DNA of 5,854 bases. Source: an uncultured Eggerthellaceae bacterium (GTDB lineage: Bacteria > Actinomycetota > Coriobacteriia > Coriobacteriales > Eggerthellaceae). This document shows positions 5,189 to 5,854 of this stretch, one piece after another. The stretch's first letter is position 1. Each line of letters starts with the position of its first letter. The position numbers and the translations under genes are program-made. The notes under the pieces are model-generated. The model ran no database searches and was not told the DNA's origin. It was given only the letters and a program-made list of their open reading frames with translations. The stretch spans positions 1 to 5,854 of the forward strand of contig CAKTXN010000108.1 of NCBI GenBank assembly GCA_934630905.1, given 5' to 3'.

Positions 5189-5638
5189 TTATCGGGTAAA
5201 TGGACTCGAGGGTATGCCCGACGCTGGTTGCCAACGGATCCGGTTTGGTTTTCTGCGGATGTCCATATGATCTTTTTTTGTCATGCCGCCGGGTCCGCAG
5301 GCGCCGATGATAGCCAATAGGTTGATGTTTAGCTTTCGCAATCGCAGCTCCAGGTCATCGTCTACGCGTTTAATCGTGTTGCACAAATGAGCAACCTGAT
5401 TGAGATTGTTGCCAATGCGGGACAGCTCTCTTAGCACCGGAAGCACTTGCGAAGCATCCAAAACAATCTCGTGGTTGATGGCTACACGACGACTATCGAT
5501 GAGTCCGCGAACGTATTTCCCGACACTAATGCCTTGATTCTTGGCTTCCTCGAAGAGCGCTTGATACTGCGATTCGGTCATCGAAACATTGACCGTGCGC
5601 GTTTTCCGCAATTCAGGGCTTTTCGGTTTTCGAGCCAA
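5189..5638 (-). CDS. mobC: MobC-like plasmid mobilization relaxosome accessory protein (orphan)
   Basis: This small DNA-binding accessory protein of 149 residues normally helps a relaxase bind and open oriT during mobilization. A basic N-terminus (MARKPKSPELRKTR) leads into a ribbon-helix-helix-like segment: strand TVNVSMT (15-21), then helices to ~50 including GISVGKYVRGLI. The MobC-family signature RIGNNLNQVAHLCN is at 74-87, followed by a helical stretch to ~112. The tail after GPGG (115-118) is basic, proline-containing and unlike the family, so the original C-terminus may have been replaced or frameshifted. The start is TTG behind AAAGGAGGT. In mobilizable elements a relaxase gene usually follows or overlaps mobC; here 272 bp of non-coding DNA and then ugd follow. 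It is therefore likely a remnant, although the protein could still act on an oriT in trans. Confidence 0.8.
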   Translation of the reverse strand: MARKPKSPELRKTRTVNVSMTESQYQALFEEAKNQGISVGKYVRGLIDSRRVAINHEIVLDASQVLPVLRELSRIGNNLNQVAHLCNTIKRVDDDLELRLRKLNINLLAIIGACGPGGMTKKDHMDIRRKPNRIRWQPASGIPSSPFTR

Positions 5639-5642
5639 ATCG

Positions 5643-5651
5643 ACCTCCTTT
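5643..5651 (-). promoter_or_regulatory. Near-perfect Shine-Dalgarno before the mobC TTG start
   Basis: AAAGGAGGT on the minus strand is followed by CGAT and TTG (5638-5636). No ATG is present nearby in frame, so the gene starts at TTG. The strong SD implies efficient translation, or did in the parent element. Confidence 0.75.
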
Positions 5652-5745
5652 CAACAACGATAGTCATTGCTTGGGGGACGGAATCCGTTTCTCTTGGAAC
5701 ACTCTCTGCCCTGGGCGCGTATCGCGACCAACTCTTCTGGAGGTC

Positions 5746-5761
5746 TTAGGAGCCTTCCTAA
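5746..5761. repeat. Short perfect hairpin upstream of mobC
   Basis: TTAGGA (5746-5751) and TCCTAA (5756-5761) form a 6-bp stem around a GCCT loop. It sits just 5 bp from the larger inverted repeat at 5767-5827. Hairpins in the leader of mobC genes often belong to oriT, but no known nic sequence was recognised. Confidence 0.4.
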
Positions 5762-5766
5762 CGAGA

Positions 5767-5827
5767 TCTTCCTGCAAAATGAAAAGCACCCCGAAGGGTG
5801 CTTAAAATTCATTTTTTGGCAGGAAGA
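5767..5827 (-). terminator. Composite inverted repeat with intrinsic-terminator core (TTCG tetraloop)
   Basis: The core stem AAGCACCC (5784-5791) and GGGTGCTT (5796-5803) has a 4-nt loop that reads TTCG on the minus strand, followed there by TTTTC-ATTTT. That is a strong minus-strand terminator for whatever gene lies beyond 5854. On the plus strand a U-run (5812-5817) also follows, so it may be bidirectional. Outside the core the symmetry continues: AAAATGAA (5776-5783) with TTCATTTT (5808-5815), and TCTTCCTGC (5767-5775) with GCAGGAAGA (5819-5827). In all, 25 bases pair on each side with 4- and 3-nt bulges. This is longer than an ordinary terminator. Confidence 0.75.
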
Positions 5828-5854
5828 AGAATCTCGCTTCATCGAAAGAGTCAA

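Noticed and set aside
5205..5270. Clustered CTCGAG, GGATCC and CATATG sites suggesting a cloning-vector junction
   Set aside because: They lie inside the open frame of the mobC gene, with no other vector sequence or abrupt change. Coincidence is the simplest explanation.
5651..5854. 67-codon minus-strand frame at the right edge
   Set aside because: It runs through the terminator hairpin and into the mobC SD, has no family resemblance, and its TTG start lies at the window edge.
1..5854. CRISPR array, rRNA or riboswitch
   Set aside because: No regularly spaced repeats, rRNA-like conserved blocks or recognised riboswitch cores were seen on either strand.

Overview
The window looks like accessory or cell-surface chromosomal DNA from a high-GC bacterium, with AT-rich spacers and frequent TTG starts. 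A member of the Coriobacteriia (Eggerthellaceae-like actinobacteria) would fit the style of the sequence, but that is an inference and no marker gene here proves it. All genes except the insertion-sequence transposase lie on the minus strand.

Left end (1-437): the 3' end of an IS3-family insertion sequence, comprising the C-terminal part of its DDE transposase and a probable terminal inverted repeat ending in CA at 437. The element is inserted into the 3' end of a minus-strand gene for an AAA_13/RloC-PrrC-type ATPase (435-2093). The first bases of the element, read on the minus strand, are TGA, and they supply the stop codon of the interrupted gene. The ATPase keeps its Walker A, zinc-hook-like CPYC, signature, Walker B and H-loop motifs but lacks the C-terminal region in which RloC/PrrC proteins carry their tRNA-nuclease domain. 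It is probably a decapitated defence gene.

Middle (2100-4950): two nucleotide-sugar genes on the minus strand, ugd (UDP-glucose 6-dehydrogenase, 3368-4840) followed by a UDP-glucuronate 4-epimerase-type SDR (2202-3275). Together they would convert UDP-glucose to UDP-glucuronate and then UDP-galacturonate for capsule or other surface polysaccharide. The dehydrogenase is unusual: an XRE/Cro-type helix-turn-helix domain is fused to its N-terminus. A 17-bp perfect dyad sits on the -10 region of its probable promoter, which suggests an enzyme that may autoregulate its own synthesis. The 92-bp spacer between the two genes contains, on the opposite strand, most of a tRNA-like sequence with a CAT anticodon that is broken after the T-loop.

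Right end (4917-5854): a gene-free, hairpin-rich spacer, then a small MobC/ribbon-helix-helix relaxosome accessory gene (5189-5638) starting at TTG behind a near-perfect Shine-Dalgarno. No relaxase follows it, so it looks like an orphan left from a mobilizable element. Upstream of it lies a strongly structured stretch (small hairpin plus a composite 25-bp-arm inverted repeat with a terminator core) that could be a terminator, part of an oriT, or both.

The mosaic of IS, broken defence ATPase, tRNA relic and mobilization remnant around a compact surface-sugar operon suggests a recombination hot spot.
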